A stretch of 64,000 bases of DNA from Thaumasiovibrio subtropicus (GCF_019703835.1 NZ_AP023054.1:2479580-2543579), one strand, 5' to 3'. Shown: positions 50,708 to 60,480, numbered from the stretch's first letter. The notes: generated by a model not told the origin, from the sequence alone. Translations and numbers: made by a program.

Positions 50708-52795
50708 TTAGACCTTAAACTGGCCAACCAACTGACGCTGTTCATTCGCCAAATCGGTAAGATGTTGACTCACCTTTGTCGTTGTCTCAGCTTGCTGCAG
50801 AATTTGCTCGCTTGAGCCTCGAATATTACTCACATTGAGATTCACCTCAGACGATGCGGCTTGCTGCTCTTGCGCGGCTCGGGAGATTTCCTCGCTGATC
50901 CCTTGAATCTCAGTCACAGAACCTGCGATTTCTTCGAGGCTGGTCACCGCCCGCTGCACTTGCTCAGCGGTAGTCATCGCGGCTTGATTGCCGTCTTCGA
51001 TTGCACTTACCACCTGCGATGTACCCGATTGAATGATCTCGATGACTTCACGAATTTGCCCAACGGAATCCTGCGTTCGCTGGGCGAGTTGGCGCACTTC
51101 ATCCGCGACCACCGCGAAACCTCGCCCATGCTCGCCAGCCCTAGCGGCCTCAATAGCAGCATTCAACGCCAATAGATTGGTCTGCTCCGATACCCCTTCA
51201 ATCACCGTCAATATCTGACTGATGTTCTCGCTCCCTTTCGCCAACTCATGCGCAATGGGTACTGCTGACTCCATCTTTTCAACTAGCTGACGCATCGACT
51301 CGGATGAGGTATTCACCACAGATTCACCTTGATCAACAGACGCAAGGGCTTTTACCGCAGCCGTAGCAGAGCGCTCGGTGTGGTCTACAACCATACTTGC
51401 TGTATGGGTCATCTCTTCTGCTGCAGTTGCGACTAAATCAACTTCTCTAAACTGCGACGCACTGTTACTCTCAGCGCTTTTTGCTACATCAGAAGCCTGT
51501 TTCGCGGTTTGATCAACATCTTCTGCCGAGTCCACAACCTTCTTAATCGTACTTTGCAGTTTATCTAGGAAGCGATTGAACCACGTCGCCAACTCGCCAA
51601 TTTCATCTTTCGCCGTCACTTCAATACGCTGAGTTAGGTCCCCCTCGCCACTGGCAATATCTTTCAAACGATTCATTACCAGTAAGATAGGTGCGACCAA
51701 GGCGCGCGCCGCGATGAAGCTCATCAACATCGCCACCACGAGTACAACACCCGCCGCGACACGTTGTACACTCTCAGCGCTGCGACGCTCTTCTGCCATG
51801 AGACGATCTAACGCGACAGCATCGGCGAGCACTTTTTCTTGAGGCAACTGGATAATAATACCCACTCGGTTTTGACCAATATCCACGGGTGTAAATGTAT
51901 TCAACCAACTACCATCTGGTGTCCACTCCAAACTGTCTTTACCGCTGCCCATTAATGCCATGATCTCATTCGACATCGGGGTCAGTGCAGACAAAGGCTT
52001 ACCACGCATCGCCGCTTTATCCGCTGCAATAACACGTCCCTCAGAGTCAATCACCGCCACTTTACCTATGCCTCCCATCAGCGAGCTCGTCGCTTCTTCC
52101 ACGGCTTGTTGCAGGCTTTGCAGCGATGTGACTAATCCCATCACACCAATCACCTTACCCTCTAAACGAAGTGGTACAGTAATCGCACTAGTGACGTCAT
52201 TTTGAGTAAACTCAGGGTTCAGAAAACAGCCTTCACCACTCTCAATACTGCATTGATACCAGTCACCACCTTGGATATCGGCTTCTGGAATGATGGATAA
52301 CACGGGTTCACCGTCGATGCGATCCCAGCGCGTCGAAAAACGGCCTGAATCATTTGAACCTGCGTAGTCCGCACCAACATAATAGCTGTCTTCGCCGTCT
52401 AAGCCATTTTGCTCAAACACGACAAATGCCCCCGTTACAGACGGGAAATCAGCCACTGTACGGCTCAATAACTCACTGATAGAACCACGCAACTCCGCAC
52501 TATTGGTGTAGTTTTTTTCAGCATTGTATTTGAGAAAAAGGACGCTCTGCGCGAGCATCTGAGCACGAAAATCGGCCTCTTCGAGTAAACCTCGTAACAT
52601 TGCGGACTGCATACCCGCCTCAGCTCGGACCAACTCTTCGGTCTTTGTGCTTACTGTTAAATAACTTTGGTCGCTGATCTCTTTTTCAGATAATCGATTA
52701 AAATAACTCCCTATTCCCAATTGCGATATAACCGCAAAAAGCAAACCTAGCCCAGAAACAAGGGTTATTTTCCATTGTACTGATATTGAGCGCAT
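50708..52795 (-). CDS. Methyl-accepting chemotaxis protein
   Basis: A 695-residue chemoreceptor. First membrane helix at about 7-28, periplasmic sensor of about 310 residues that looks like a double Cache (PAS-like) domain (AFVVFEQNGLDGEDSYYVGA, GVMGLVTSLQSL, KVAVIDSEGRVIA), second helix near 345-367, HAMP, then the signalling hairpin with EQTNLLALNAAIEAARAGEH at its tip. The C-terminus has no NWxxF tether. Related Vibrio receptors of this layout sense amino acids, but the ligand here is not shown. The start is the ATG at 52795: the AAAGGA six bases before it forms codons 2-3 of the alternative GTG start at 52810. It is a single gene. Confidence 0.92.
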   Translation of the reverse strand: MRSISVQWKITLVSGLGLLFAVISQLGIGSYFNRLSEKEISDQSYLTVSTKTEELVRAEAGMQSAMLRGLLEEADFRAQMLAQSVLFLKYNAEKNYTNSAELRGSISELLSRTVADFPSVTGAFVVFEQNGLDGEDSYYVGADYAGSNDSGRFSTRWDRIDGEPVLSIIPEADIQGGDWYQCSIESGEGCFLNPEFTQNDVTSAITVPLRLEGKVIGVMGLVTSLQSLQQAVEEATSSLMGGIGKVAVIDSEGRVIAADKAAMRGKPLSALTPMSNEIMALMGSGKDSLEWTPDGSWLNTFTPVDIGQNRVGIIIQLPQEKVLADAVALDRLMAEERRSAESVQRVAAGVVLVVAMLMSFIAARALVAPILLVMNRLKDIASGEGDLTQRIEVTAKDEIGELATWFNRFLDKLQSTIKKVVDSAEDVDQTAKQASDVAKSAESNSASQFREVDLVATAAEEMTHTASMVVDHTERSATAAVKALASVDQGESVVNTSSESMRQLVEKMESAVPIAHELAKGSENISQILTVIEGVSEQTNLLALNAAIEAARAGEHGRGFAVVADEVRQLAQRTQDSVGQIREVIEIIQSGTSQVVSAIEDGNQAAMTTAEQVQRAVTSLEEIAGSVTEIQGISEEISRAAQEQQAASSEVNLNVSNIRGSSEQILQQAETTTKVSQHLTDLANEQRQLVGQFKV

Positions 52796-52810
52796 AGCAA
52801 TTCCTTTCAC

Positions 52811-53204
52811 ACCAAAATTAACATTAGTCTCACATAAGTAACAAATATATTACTAACTAAACTGCATTAATAATAGCCAACTGTCCAAAAAACGTGTAAG
52901 AAACCCAATTTTTGTCGGCCAACCAAAAGGTTACCAACATCAAGTGCTGGGTAAAAGTTATCCAGAGCCGCAATATTAAAAAGGAAATAAAATAGTGTTT
53001 CGCGCTTGTTAATCAATCATTTATTTTGCAATTGTCATAAATATTAAATAATCCACTCAGCCATTTTGAGTCACTTTTAACTCCTGGCGACAAATAAGCA
53101 ACCCCATTGAATGTAAGCTTTACAAAGTAATTAAGCACTTCAGCGTGAGACCGGGCCATTCTTTTAATCTCGGCGTTTATCTCTATATCAATAAGGAGAC
53201 TTCA
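52811..53204. other. Upstream region of the chemoreceptor and the small ORF
   Basis: 394 AT-rich bases between divergent units. No clear promoter, operator or coding frame was found except the ribosome site AAGGAG at 53193-53198 that serves the small ORF. Confidence 0.35.
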
Positions 53205-53396
53205 ATGATAAATAGTGCTGTACATGGTGACGTTTACGTATGCCGTCGACCACGATCCAAACGGCTAGAAATCCGTTCAGTTCACTGCTTATCTCCATGC
53301 ACTCTCCTTTTCGCTCTGACGATTGAGACAAAGAAGCAACACCTTGAGCTTCATCGATGTTCAGGTATGCTATTTATTGCTCTTATACATGGATAG
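53205..53396 (+). CDS. Small hypothetical ORF coupled to the MOSC gene
   Basis: A 63-codon frame with an excellent ribosome site (AAGGAG, six bases before the ATG) that ends four bases ahead of the MOSC gene start. The product is Cys- and Arg-rich in the first half (VYVCRRPRSKRLEIRSVHC) with a moderately hydrophobic middle, and uses rare codons (CGA, CGG, CTA, ATA). I recognise no family. The arrangement fits a leader ORF whose translation couples to the downstream gene, a small protein, or the remnant of a longer gene. Confidence 0.4.
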   Translation: MINSAVHGDVYVCRRPRSKRLEIRSVHCLSPCTLLFALTIETKKQHLELHRCSGMLFIALIHG

Positions 53397-53400
53397 AACT

Positions 53401-54225
53401 ATGTCAAATACACAACTCGTGCAAATCAATACCTTTCCTATCAAATCTATTGCCCCGATCTCATTGTCGAACGCTTGGGTCGAACGACAAGGCATCGTAT
53501 TTGATCGTCGGTTTATGATTGCCTTACCGAGCGGCATGATGGTGACAGCAAGAAAATACCCGCAATTAGTTAAGGTTAACGCGAGCTTGCTTGCCGATGG
53601 GCTAGTGATTAGCGCTGGTGATAAATCCCCCCTCTATTTGCGTTACGATAGCTTCGAAATGAAGGATGCCGAGAGTCAAGTCTGGAAAGACAAATTCATT
53701 GCCTATACCACCACTGAAGAAGCCAATATTTGGTTCAGTGAACTCCTTGGGCGTCAAGTCAAGTTACTCTATACGGGTGAGCAATCCAATCGTGTCCGGG
53801 ATTCCTTTAATCACAATGTGAGCTTTGCTGACGGATATCCGTTACTGGTCATTAGCCGAGCATCACTTGAAGAGCTCAATCGACGCAGCGGCGAAGTCCA
53901 TAGCATGGATCAATTTAGAACTAACCTTGTTGTTGATCACTGTGAGGCTTTTGCTGAAGACAGTTGGAAACGAATCAAAATAGGCGATGTCGAGTTCGAA
54001 AATAGAAAGCCATGCCAACGCTGCATTCTCACCACCGTTGACGTGAACCAAGGTGAGCTAAGAAGCAACAAAGAACCGATGAAGACCTTGCAGACTTTTA
54101 GAGCAGATGAGCGTGGCGGTGTTTATTTTGGCCAAAACCTCATTGCGCTGAATGAAGGAAAGATTGCAGTCGGTGATGCGATTGACGTGCTCGAATACCA
54201 AGAAAGCCCGCGCTATAACGGTTAG
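53401..54225 (+). CDS. MOSC domain protein, YcbX-like without ferredoxin domain
   Basis: Predicted molybdenum cofactor-dependent protein related to the mARC/YcbX group that reduces N-hydroxylated compounds. 274 residues from the ATG at 53401: an N-terminal MOSC_N barrel (INTFPIKSIAPISLSNAWVE, then RRFMIALPSGMMVTARKYPQ), then MOSC with SFADGYPLLVISRASLEEL, FRTNLVVDHCEAFAED and the key Cys in KPCQRCILTTVDV, expected to bind molybdenum. E. coli YcbX adds a 2Fe-2S ferredoxin domain that is absent here, so a separate electron donor would be needed. The moaABCDE genes lie 8 kb away. Confidence 0.88.
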   Translation: MSNTQLVQINTFPIKSIAPISLSNAWVERQGIVFDRRFMIALPSGMMVTARKYPQLVKVNASLLADGLVISAGDKSPLYLRYDSFEMKDAESQVWKDKFIAYTTTEEANIWFSELLGRQVKLLYTGEQSNRVRDSFNHNVSFADGYPLLVISRASLEELNRRSGEVHSMDQFRTNLVVDHCEAFAEDSWKRIKIGDVEFENRKPCQRCILTTVDVNQGELRSNKEPMKTLQTFRADERGGVYFGQNLIALNEGKIAVGDAIDVLEYQESPRYNG

Positions 54226-54254
54226 GTATATTCAGTTTTATTCGAGAGGCCAAA

Positions 54255-54283
54255 AGAAAAAAGGCGCGACTTTCGCCGCGCCC
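54255..54283 (-). terminator. Terminator of the opp operon
   Basis: On the minus strand GGGCGCG pairs with CGCGCC across a GCGAAAGT loop and runs into six T. A second small hairpin (AGCCTG/CAGGCT, 54285-54299) adjoins the oppF stop. Confidence 0.85.
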
Positions 54284-54298
54284 ACAGCCTGTCACAGG

Positions 54299-55294
54299 CT
54301 AGAACTGGTTAACATGCAAACAAGATACCGCATGTTCATCGCCCCCTTTGAGGCGCGGTTTTTCTTGTGCACATTCGTTCGTTGCCATAGGACAACGGGT
54401 GCGGAACACACAGCCTGATGGTGGGTTCATTGGCGAAGGAAGTTCACCGTCGAGCATCTGAATCTCTTTATTGCGCTCTAAATCCGGATCAGGGATTGGC
54501 ACCGCTGACATCAACGCTTTTGTATAAGGGTGTAGCGGGTTATCAAAGAGGTTTTCCCCCTCACCGATCTCAACTGGATTACCCAGATACATCACCATGA
54601 CGCGGTCAGAAATGTGTTTGACGACCGACAAGTCGTGCGCAATAAAGATAAGCGAGAGGCCCATCTCTTTTTGCACTTCTTTCAGTAGATTGACTACCTG
54701 CGCTTGAATCGACACATCCAATGCGGACACTGGCTCATCACAAATGATCATTTTCGGCTTCAAGATCAACGCGCGTGCAATACCAATGCGTTGACATTGA
54801 CCGCCTGAGAATTCGTGAGGATAGCGGTTGATCACATTAGGCAACAGACCCACTTTCGCCATCATCGACTGAACTTCTGCTTTCACTTCATCTTTGGTTT
54901 TTTCAGGATAGAAAGTCCGCAATGGCTCAGCGATGATGTCACCTACCGTCATTCTTGGGTTTAGCGACGCCAGCGGGTCCTGAAAAATCATCTGAATTTC
55001 TTTGCGTTTTTCACGCATTTCATTGTGTGGCAAATCGGTTAGGTCTTGCCCTAACCACACCACGTTACCATCGGTGGCTTCTACAAGACCGATAATGGCG
55101 CGCGCGAAGGTTGACTTTCCGCAACCAGACTCACCCACGACACCTAACGTTTCGCCTTCATATAGACGGATATCGACACCATCAACGGCTTTTAACGCCG
55201 TTGGTTTGCTCCACGGCCAAGCCGATTTCGATGCGATGCTGAAGTGAACCTTCAAGTCTTTTACATCAAGGAGTAATTGCTTCTGTGCTTCCAT
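54299..55294 (-). CDS. oppF: Oligopeptide ABC importer, ATPase OppF
   Basis: 331-residue ATPase of the oligopeptide importer. Walker A GVVGESGCGKSTFARA, Q-loop MIFQDPLASLNPRM, signature FSGGQCQRIGIARALI, Walker B MIICDEPVSALD. The C-terminal Cys-containing segment PPSGCVFRTRCPMATNEC is the Opp/Dpp iron-sulfur-like motif. It is the last gene in oppA-B-C-D-F order, 15 bases after oppD, and is closed by a terminator. Confidence 0.95.
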   Translation of the reverse strand: MEAQKQLLLDVKDLKVHFSIASKSAWPWSKPTALKAVDGVDIRLYEGETLGVVGESGCGKSTFARAIIGLVEATDGNVVWLGQDLTDLPHNEMREKRKEIQMIFQDPLASLNPRMTVGDIIAEPLRTFYPEKTKDEVKAEVQSMMAKVGLLPNVINRYPHEFSGGQCQRIGIARALILKPKMIICDEPVSALDVSIQAQVVNLLKEVQKEMGLSLIFIAHDLSVVKHISDRVMVMYLGNPVEIGEGENLFDNPLHPYTKALMSAVPIPDPDLERNKEIQMLDGELPSPMNPPSGCVFRTRCPMATNECAQEKPRLKGGDEHAVSCLHVNQF

Positions 55295-55309
55295 AATTAT
55301 TATTCTCCC

Positions 55310-56275
55310 TTACCACGTCTGCCAATCAGAGAAACAGGCGCGTAGTCGCTCTTCGGCGAAAGGTTGTAGTACTGGCGCTTCTGCTTTACAACGCTCTTGG
55401 GCGCGGTGGCAACGGTCTTGATAAGGACAACCTGGCGGTAAATGCAGTAAATTCGGCGGATTCCCTGGAATGGTCGGTAGCACTTCACCTTCCGTGTCTA
55501 AACGCGGAATTGCACGTAGCAACCCTTCCGTGTACGGATGCGATGGCTTATAGAAAATCTCATTCACCTTGCCGTACTCCATGGTACGACCCGCATACAT
55601 CACCAGCACTTTGTCACAGCTACCCGCAACCACACCGAGATCATGGGTGATCATGATGATCGCCGTGTTGAACTCAGACTTCAGCTCGTTCAATAGATCC
55701 ATAATCTGCGCTTGGACTGTCACATCCAATGCCGTGGTAGGTTCATCTGCTATCAACAGCTTAGGGCGACATAGCAACGCCATCGCAATCATCACACGCT
55801 GACGCATACCGCCTGAGAACTCGTGCGGGTACATGGTAATACGCTTACGCGCTTCTGGAATTTTAACCGCTTCCAACATGCGCACTGACTCTTCAAACGC
55901 TTCTGATCTGCCAATACCTTTATGCAGCATCAGCACTTCCATCAACTGATCGCTCACCTTCATATAGGGATTAAGCGACGTCATAGGGTCTTGGAAGATC
56001 ATCGCTATTTGCTCGGCGCGAATAAGATTGAGCTCTTTTTCCCGCAGATTAAGGATCTCGCGACCTTCGAATTTGGCGCTCCCACTGATCATGCCGTTTT
56101 TCGCTAACAATCCCATAATCCCGAACACGGTCTGGCTTTTACCTGAGCCAGACTCGCCCACGATACCAAGGGTTTCCCCTTGGCTCAGTGAAAAGTTCAA
56201 ATCGTTAACTGCGGTGACAATACCGTCTTGCGTCTTAAACTCAACGCGCAGATCTTTAACATCCAATAGGCTCAT
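55310..56275 (-). CDS. oppD: Oligopeptide ABC importer, ATPase OppD
   Basis: 321-residue ATPase, partner of OppF. Walker A GIVGESGSGKSQTVFGIM, Q-loop MIFQDPMTSLNPYMK, signature FSGGMRQRVMIAMALL, Walker B LLIADEPTTALDVTVQ, and the C-terminal PPGCPYQDRCHRAQERC Cys cluster. The ATG at 56275 has AAGGAG upstream; a longer frame to 56332 overlaps oppC without support. Ten bases separate it from the oppC stop. Confidence 0.95.
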   Translation of the reverse strand: MSLLDVKDLRVEFKTQDGIVTAVNDLNFSLSQGETLGIVGESGSGKSQTVFGIMGLLAKNGMISGSAKFEGREILNLREKELNLIRAEQIAMIFQDPMTSLNPYMKVSDQLMEVLMLHKGIGRSEAFEESVRMLEAVKIPEARKRITMYPHEFSGGMRQRVMIAMALLCRPKLLIADEPTTALDVTVQAQIMDLLNELKSEFNTAIIMITHDLGVVAGSCDKVLVMYAGRTMEYGKVNEIFYKPSHPYTEGLLRAIPRLDTEGEVLPTIPGNPPNLLHLPPGCPYQDRCHRAQERCKAEAPVLQPFAEERLRACFSDWQTW

Positions 56276-56285
56276 ACATCTCTCC

Positions 56286-57203
56286 TTAGCGATCTTTTGG
56301 ATCGAGTGCGTCTCGTAGACCATCACCAACATAGTTAAAACAGAACAAGGTGGTTACCATGAATATCGCAGGGAAAAGCAACTGCCATATCGCAAGCTCC
56401 ATGGTTTGAGAACCATCTTGCAATAAGGCACCCCAGCTCGTCATTGGCTCTTGTACACCGAGACCAAGGAAAGAGAGGAAAGACTCTGTCAAAATCATGC
56501 TTGGCACGAGCAGCGTTGAATACACCGCGACAATACCCAGTACATTTGGCACGATGTGACGAGTGATGATACGCCAACGACTCACACCACAGACATGTGC
56601 CGCTTCGATAAACTCTTTACTGCGCAGGCTTAGCGTTTGCCCTCGAACAATCCTCGCCATATCGAGCCAAGAAATGGCACCGATAGCCACGAAGATCAGC
56701 ATGATGTTACGACCGAAGAAGGTCACCAACACGATCACGAAGAACATAAAAGGAATCGAGTACAGAATCTCGAGAATACGCATCATAATGCGGTCAGTAC
56801 GTCCGCCGATGAAGCCTGAGGTCGCGCCGTAAAGTGTCCCGATCACGACGGCAACTAAGGCGCCCAATACACCCACCATCATTGAGATGCGACCACCAAC
56901 GAGCGTACGAACATAGAGGTCACGACCTAAACTATCCGTACCAAACCAGTGCGCACCTTCTTGACCAAAGCTCGGCGCAGCGTGGAGTGCATACCAGTCA
57001 GTTTCATCGTATGCATAAGGACTTAGCATCGGACCAAATAGCACGGCCAATACAATCAGGAATAGAATGAAGAGACTCGTCATTGCCGCTTTATTTCGCA
57101 TAAAACGGATACGGGCGTCTTGCCATAAACTACGACCTTCCACTTCCAGCTGTTCTGAAAACTTATCGATCGCGTCCAGTGTTTCTTGTTTTTTAGTAAT
57201 CAT
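56286..57203 (-). CDS. oppC: Oligopeptide ABC importer, permease OppC
   Basis: 305-residue inner-membrane permease with six helices. N-terminal cytoplasmic segment (KQETLDAIDKFSEQLEVEG), the OppC_N helix (SLFILFLIVLAVLFGPMLSP), and the BPD-transport domain with GTDSLGRDLYVRTLVGGRIS and the coupling EAA loop EFIEAAHVCGVSRWRIITRH. It starts nine bases after oppB and pairs with OppB in the membrane. Confidence 0.95.
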   Translation of the reverse strand: MITKKQETLDAIDKFSEQLEVEGRSLWQDARIRFMRNKAAMTSLFILFLIVLAVLFGPMLSPYAYDETDWYALHAAPSFGQEGAHWFGTDSLGRDLYVRTLVGGRISMMVGVLGALVAVVIGTLYGATSGFIGGRTDRIMMRILEILYSIPFMFFVIVLVTFFGRNIMLIFVAIGAISWLDMARIVRGQTLSLRSKEFIEAAHVCGVSRWRIITRHIVPNVLGIVAVYSTLLVPSMILTESFLSFLGLGVQEPMTSWGALLQDGSQTMELAIWQLLFPAIFMVTTLFCFNYVGDGLRDALDPKDR

Positions 57204-57212
57204 AACTGCACC

Positions 57213-58133
57213 TTAGTATCGAATTTTCGGGTCAATGTACGCCAACACGATGTCGACGATGGCATTAAAGATAATGGTCAATGTGCCGATCAATATCGTC
57301 ACACCCAATACCAAGGAGTAATCGCGGTTAAACGCGGCGTTGACAAAAAGGCGTCCAATACCGGGGAGACCAAAGATGGTTTCGATAACGACAGAACCCG
57401 TGATGATACCGACGAATGCTGGGCCCATATAGGAGACCACTGGCATCATCGCTGGGCGAAGTGCGTGTTTGATAACGATATAACGGTAGCTCAACCCTTT
57501 CGCACGTGCGGTACGAATGAAGTTACTGTTAAGGGTCTCAATCATGCTACCCCGTGTAATACGTGCAAAGGTCGCAACATAGAGTAACGACATCCCCATC
57601 ATTGGCATCAGCATATATTTCAATGAGCCGTCATGCCAACCGCCCGCAGGCAACCAGCCAAGGTTAATGGAGAAGATATAAATCAAGATAGGTGCGAGGA
57701 TGAACGATGGCATAACCACCCCAGCCATCGCGGTCGACATCACCAGATAGTCGAACCAACTGTTTTGCCTCAACGCAGCCAGCGTCCCGACTGTGACGCC
57801 CATAATGAGGGTAAAGATAAACGCAAAGAATCCGATCTTAGCGGAAACAGGCAACGCACTGAATACAAGCTCGTTAACCGTGTAATCTTTATATTTAAAC
57901 GAAGGACCAAAGTCCCCTTTTAGAATGTTGCCTAAGTAGGTGGTGTATTGCTCGAATACCGGCTTATCCAAGCCATATTTGGCTTCAATGTTCGCCATCA
58001 CTTCTGGCGGTAGCGGTTGTTCCGTAGAGAAGGGGTTTCCGGGCGCAAATCGCATCAAAAAGAATGAGATCGTAATCAGCACCAATAAGGTCGGAATCGC
58101 CTCGAATATCCGTTTAGCGATGAATTTAAGCAT
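57213..58133 (-). CDS. oppB: Oligopeptide ABC importer, permease OppB
   Basis: 306-residue permease with six helices: RIFEAIPTLLVLITISFFLM at the N-terminus, RFAPGNPFSTEQPLPPEV, and the EAA loop NFIRTARAKGLSYRYIVIKH. ITGSVVIETIFGLPGIGRL near the C-terminus is typical. It is separated from oppA by 282 bases that contain a long hairpin, so it is expressed from read-through past oppA. Confidence 0.95.
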   Translation of the reverse strand: MLKFIAKRIFEAIPTLLVLITISFFLMRFAPGNPFSTEQPLPPEVMANIEAKYGLDKPVFEQYTTYLGNILKGDFGPSFKYKDYTVNELVFSALPVSAKIGFFAFIFTLIMGVTVGTLAALRQNSWFDYLVMSTAMAGVVMPSFILAPILIYIFSINLGWLPAGGWHDGSLKYMLMPMMGMSLLYVATFARITRGSMIETLNSNFIRTARAKGLSYRYIVIKHALRPAMMPVVSYMGPAFVGIITGSVVIETIFGLPGIGRLFVNAAFNRDYSLVLGVTILIGTLTIIFNAIVDIVLAYIDPKIRY

Positions 58134-58415
58134 AGACTCAACCTTGTCTTTCTATTCTGTGACAGTAGCCGTCAAAACACAGATATCCTTACTGTGTATA
58201 CGGCGATAATAAAACCACTCCCCGCTTGATTGCACTGTTTAGTGCTTTTATTAATCCATAACACCTTGGCGAACCTCAGTATTTAGGTGGGGAGATGGGC
58301 GTTTTCAATAAATAAACTCAACAGCAACCATGAGTCGGATAGCAAGCAAGGTCACCTTGCCCAGTCGCACTGGGCAAGGTGAAGAAGCATCACTATCTAC
58401 TCGATTGAGTTTAGC
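58134..58415 (-). promoter_or_regulatory. oppA-oppB intergenic leader
   Basis: 282 bases holding a 14-bp perfect hairpin (58352-58382) near the oppA stop. Such spacers usually let oppA mRNA exceed oppBCDF mRNA. No separate promoter for oppB was identified. Confidence 0.5.
58352..58382 (-). terminator. Hairpin after oppA, probable attenuator or mRNA stabiliser
   Basis: TCACCTTGCCCAGT pairs with ACTGGGCAAGGTGA around CGC: a 14-bp perfect stem with no T-run on the minus strand. It lies 34 bases after the oppA stop, so it probably protects the oppA 3' end or lets part of transcription pass. Confidence 0.65.
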
Positions 58416-60035
58416 TTACTTGATGAGGTAGAGATCTTTGGTGAAGATCTTGTCTTCCGCATTGCCGTCTGGGTAGCCGCCAACTTTCGGGTTAACAAGA
58501 CGTGCACGCACGTAGTGATAGATAGGCGCGATTGGCATATCTTGGGCTAGTTGAATTTCAGCCTGTTGATAGTAACCATTACGCTCTCCATCAGTGGCTG
58601 CAACCAGTGCCGCATCCATGAGCTTATCGTAAGCTTCGCTAGCGTAACGAGGGTCATTACTGCCGTTATCAGAACGCATCAACGCAAGGAATGCTGAAGC
58701 TTCATTGTAGTCAGCACACCAGCCAGCACGCGTTACATCAAAGTTACCTGCACGGCGGTTATCTAGGTAGGTTTTCCACTCTTGGTTCTCAAGGTTTACA
58801 TCCACACCCAATGCAGTTTTCCACATTGACGCGATTGCTACCGCAAGCTTACGGTGGTTTTCACTGGTGTTGTAAAGCAAGGTGAAGTTCAGAGGGTTGC
58901 TCTTATCAAAACCAGCATCTGCGAGTAGCGCTTGGGCTTTCTCTACACGCTCTTTCTGAGATAGTTTGCCAAAATCTGGCATCACAGGTTCAAAACCTTC
59001 AGTGATCTCAGGCGTGAAGAAGTACGCAGGTACTTGACCTTGGCCTAGCAACGCTTTTGTGATCACGTCACGGTCGATCGCATAAGATAACGCGGTACGA
59101 ACACGAACATCATCGAATGGGGCTTTCTCGTTGTTAAAACCGTAGTAGTAAGAACATAGGTTACCTACGATCTTCACTGACTCAGGATTGTTCTTCTGCA
59201 GACGACGGAAGTGCTCATTTGGCAATTCGTTTGTCATGTGAAGCTCGCCAGCCATGAAGCGGTTCATTTCCGCGACTTGGTTTTCTATCGGCAAGTAGGT
59301 CACTTTCTCGATAACGGTTTTTGCATCGTCCCAGTATTGTGTATTGCGCGTCAGTTCAATACGCTCGTTAACAACCCAGTTGCTTAGTGTATAAGCACCG
59401 TTACCAACAAAGTTCTCTGGACGAGTCCATTGGTCACCAAACTTCTCGATCGTACCACGGTGAACAGGTTTTACCGTGGTGTGCCCCATCATCTTCACAA
59501 AGTAAGGGACTGGCGTTTCCAGTTTGATTTCTAGTGTACGCTCATCAATAGCACGAACACCTAGGGTTTCCTTGTCTGCTTTACCATCAATGATCGCTTT
59601 CGCATTGAGGATTTGTGCTTTGTCTAGATACCATGAATAAGGGGAGGCTGTCACAGGATCCGCAGCACGCTTAAAGCTGTACTCAAAATCCGCCGCGGTG
59701 ACAGGATCGCCATTAGACCACATCGCTTCACGAAGGTGGAATACAAACGTTTGGTTATCTTCGGTTTCCCAACGCTCTGCAACACCGGGGATGGTTGCAC
59801 CGTTTTCATCTTGGTTAACAAGACCTTCTAGCAAATCACGAATAACGTTGGACTCTGGCACACCTTCCGTTTTATGCGGGTCAATAGAGGCAACTTCAGT
59901 CCCGTTACCACGAACGAGTTCTTGTTTCTCAGCAAGTTGAATACCTGCAGGGACTTCAGCGGCAAAAGTTGGGGCAGAAGAGAAGGCCAGACCGGTCGCA
60001 AGCAGTAGCGCTTGGGTGATTTTATTCTTGTTCAT
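58416..60035 (-). CDS. oppA: Oligopeptide-binding protein OppA
   Basis: Periplasmic binding protein, 539 residues. Signal peptide MNKNKITQALLLATGLAFSS ending in TFA before AEVPAG. The SBP family 5 signature region (EGLVNQDENGATIPGVAERWET) and the conserved FVFHLREAMWSNGDPVTAADFEYSFKR-like segment are clear; the core matches E. coli OppA (RNTQYWDDAKTVIEKVTYLP, AYFFTPEITEGFEP). It feeds OppBCDF for import of short peptides, and muropeptides when paired with other components. First gene of the operon, with a 387-base upstream region. Confidence 0.96.
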   Translation of the reverse strand: MNKNKITQALLLATGLAFSSAPTFAAEVPAGIQLAEKQELVRGNGTEVASIDPHKTEGVPESNVIRDLLEGLVNQDENGATIPGVAERWETEDNQTFVFHLREAMWSNGDPVTAADFEYSFKRAADPVTASPYSWYLDKAQILNAKAIIDGKADKETLGVRAIDERTLEIKLETPVPYFVKMMGHTTVKPVHRGTIEKFGDQWTRPENFVGNGAYTLSNWVVNERIELTRNTQYWDDAKTVIEKVTYLPIENQVAEMNRFMAGELHMTNELPNEHFRRLQKNNPESVKIVGNLCSYYYGFNNEKAPFDDVRVRTALSYAIDRDVITKALLGQGQVPAYFFTPEITEGFEPVMPDFGKLSQKERVEKAQALLADAGFDKSNPLNFTLLYNTSENHRKLAVAIASMWKTALGVDVNLENQEWKTYLDNRRAGNFDVTRAGWCADYNEASAFLALMRSDNGSNDPRYASEAYDKLMDAALVAATDGERNGYYQQAEIQLAQDMPIAPIYHYVRARLVNPKVGGYPDGNAEDKIFTKDLYLIK

Positions 60036-60422
60036 GCATTAGCTCCGAATTCAATGCGTTGTACATCCTTGCTCCACCCTACACTGTCTAAATAACCAGC
60101 TAAAATCAGCATTATTCACTAATAAAACTAATGGTAAGGTGGATTACGCTCAAAACAGTAGCATTCATCGAAGCATTTTGCTACATGACCCTCACAAAAA
60201 ATAACATCATGCTTAACATGACTGGATTTAACAATATAAAATGCTATTTAGTGCAATGATAAGTTGCCTATCTTTCTTTATTAGTACGAATAAACAGATT
60301 ATCAGCCCAAAATTTCGGTAATTGATATCAAAACAACAATATAAACTGCATATTTTTTACATTTGAAACATAAATACACAAACACTCAGCATTCTGGGTA
60401 CTGGTTATGTAATCAAGCGCAC
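60036..60422. other. Upstream region of oppA
   Basis: 387 very AT-rich bases that must hold the oppA promoter. I found no coding frame with a ribosome site and no hairpin I can name. The sRNA and Lrp sites known for E. coli opp cannot be seen by eye here. Confidence 0.35.
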
Positions 60423-60444
60423 TAAAAAAGCGCCCTTAGGCGCT
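60423..60444 (-). terminator. Terminator of the 50-residue gene
   Basis: On the minus strand AGCGCC and GGCGCT pair around TAAG and are followed by six T, 37 bases after the small gene's stop. Confidence 0.8.
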
Positions 60445-60480
60445 AGATTGGTGCAGAAAACTTGGACAATGATCACGGAG

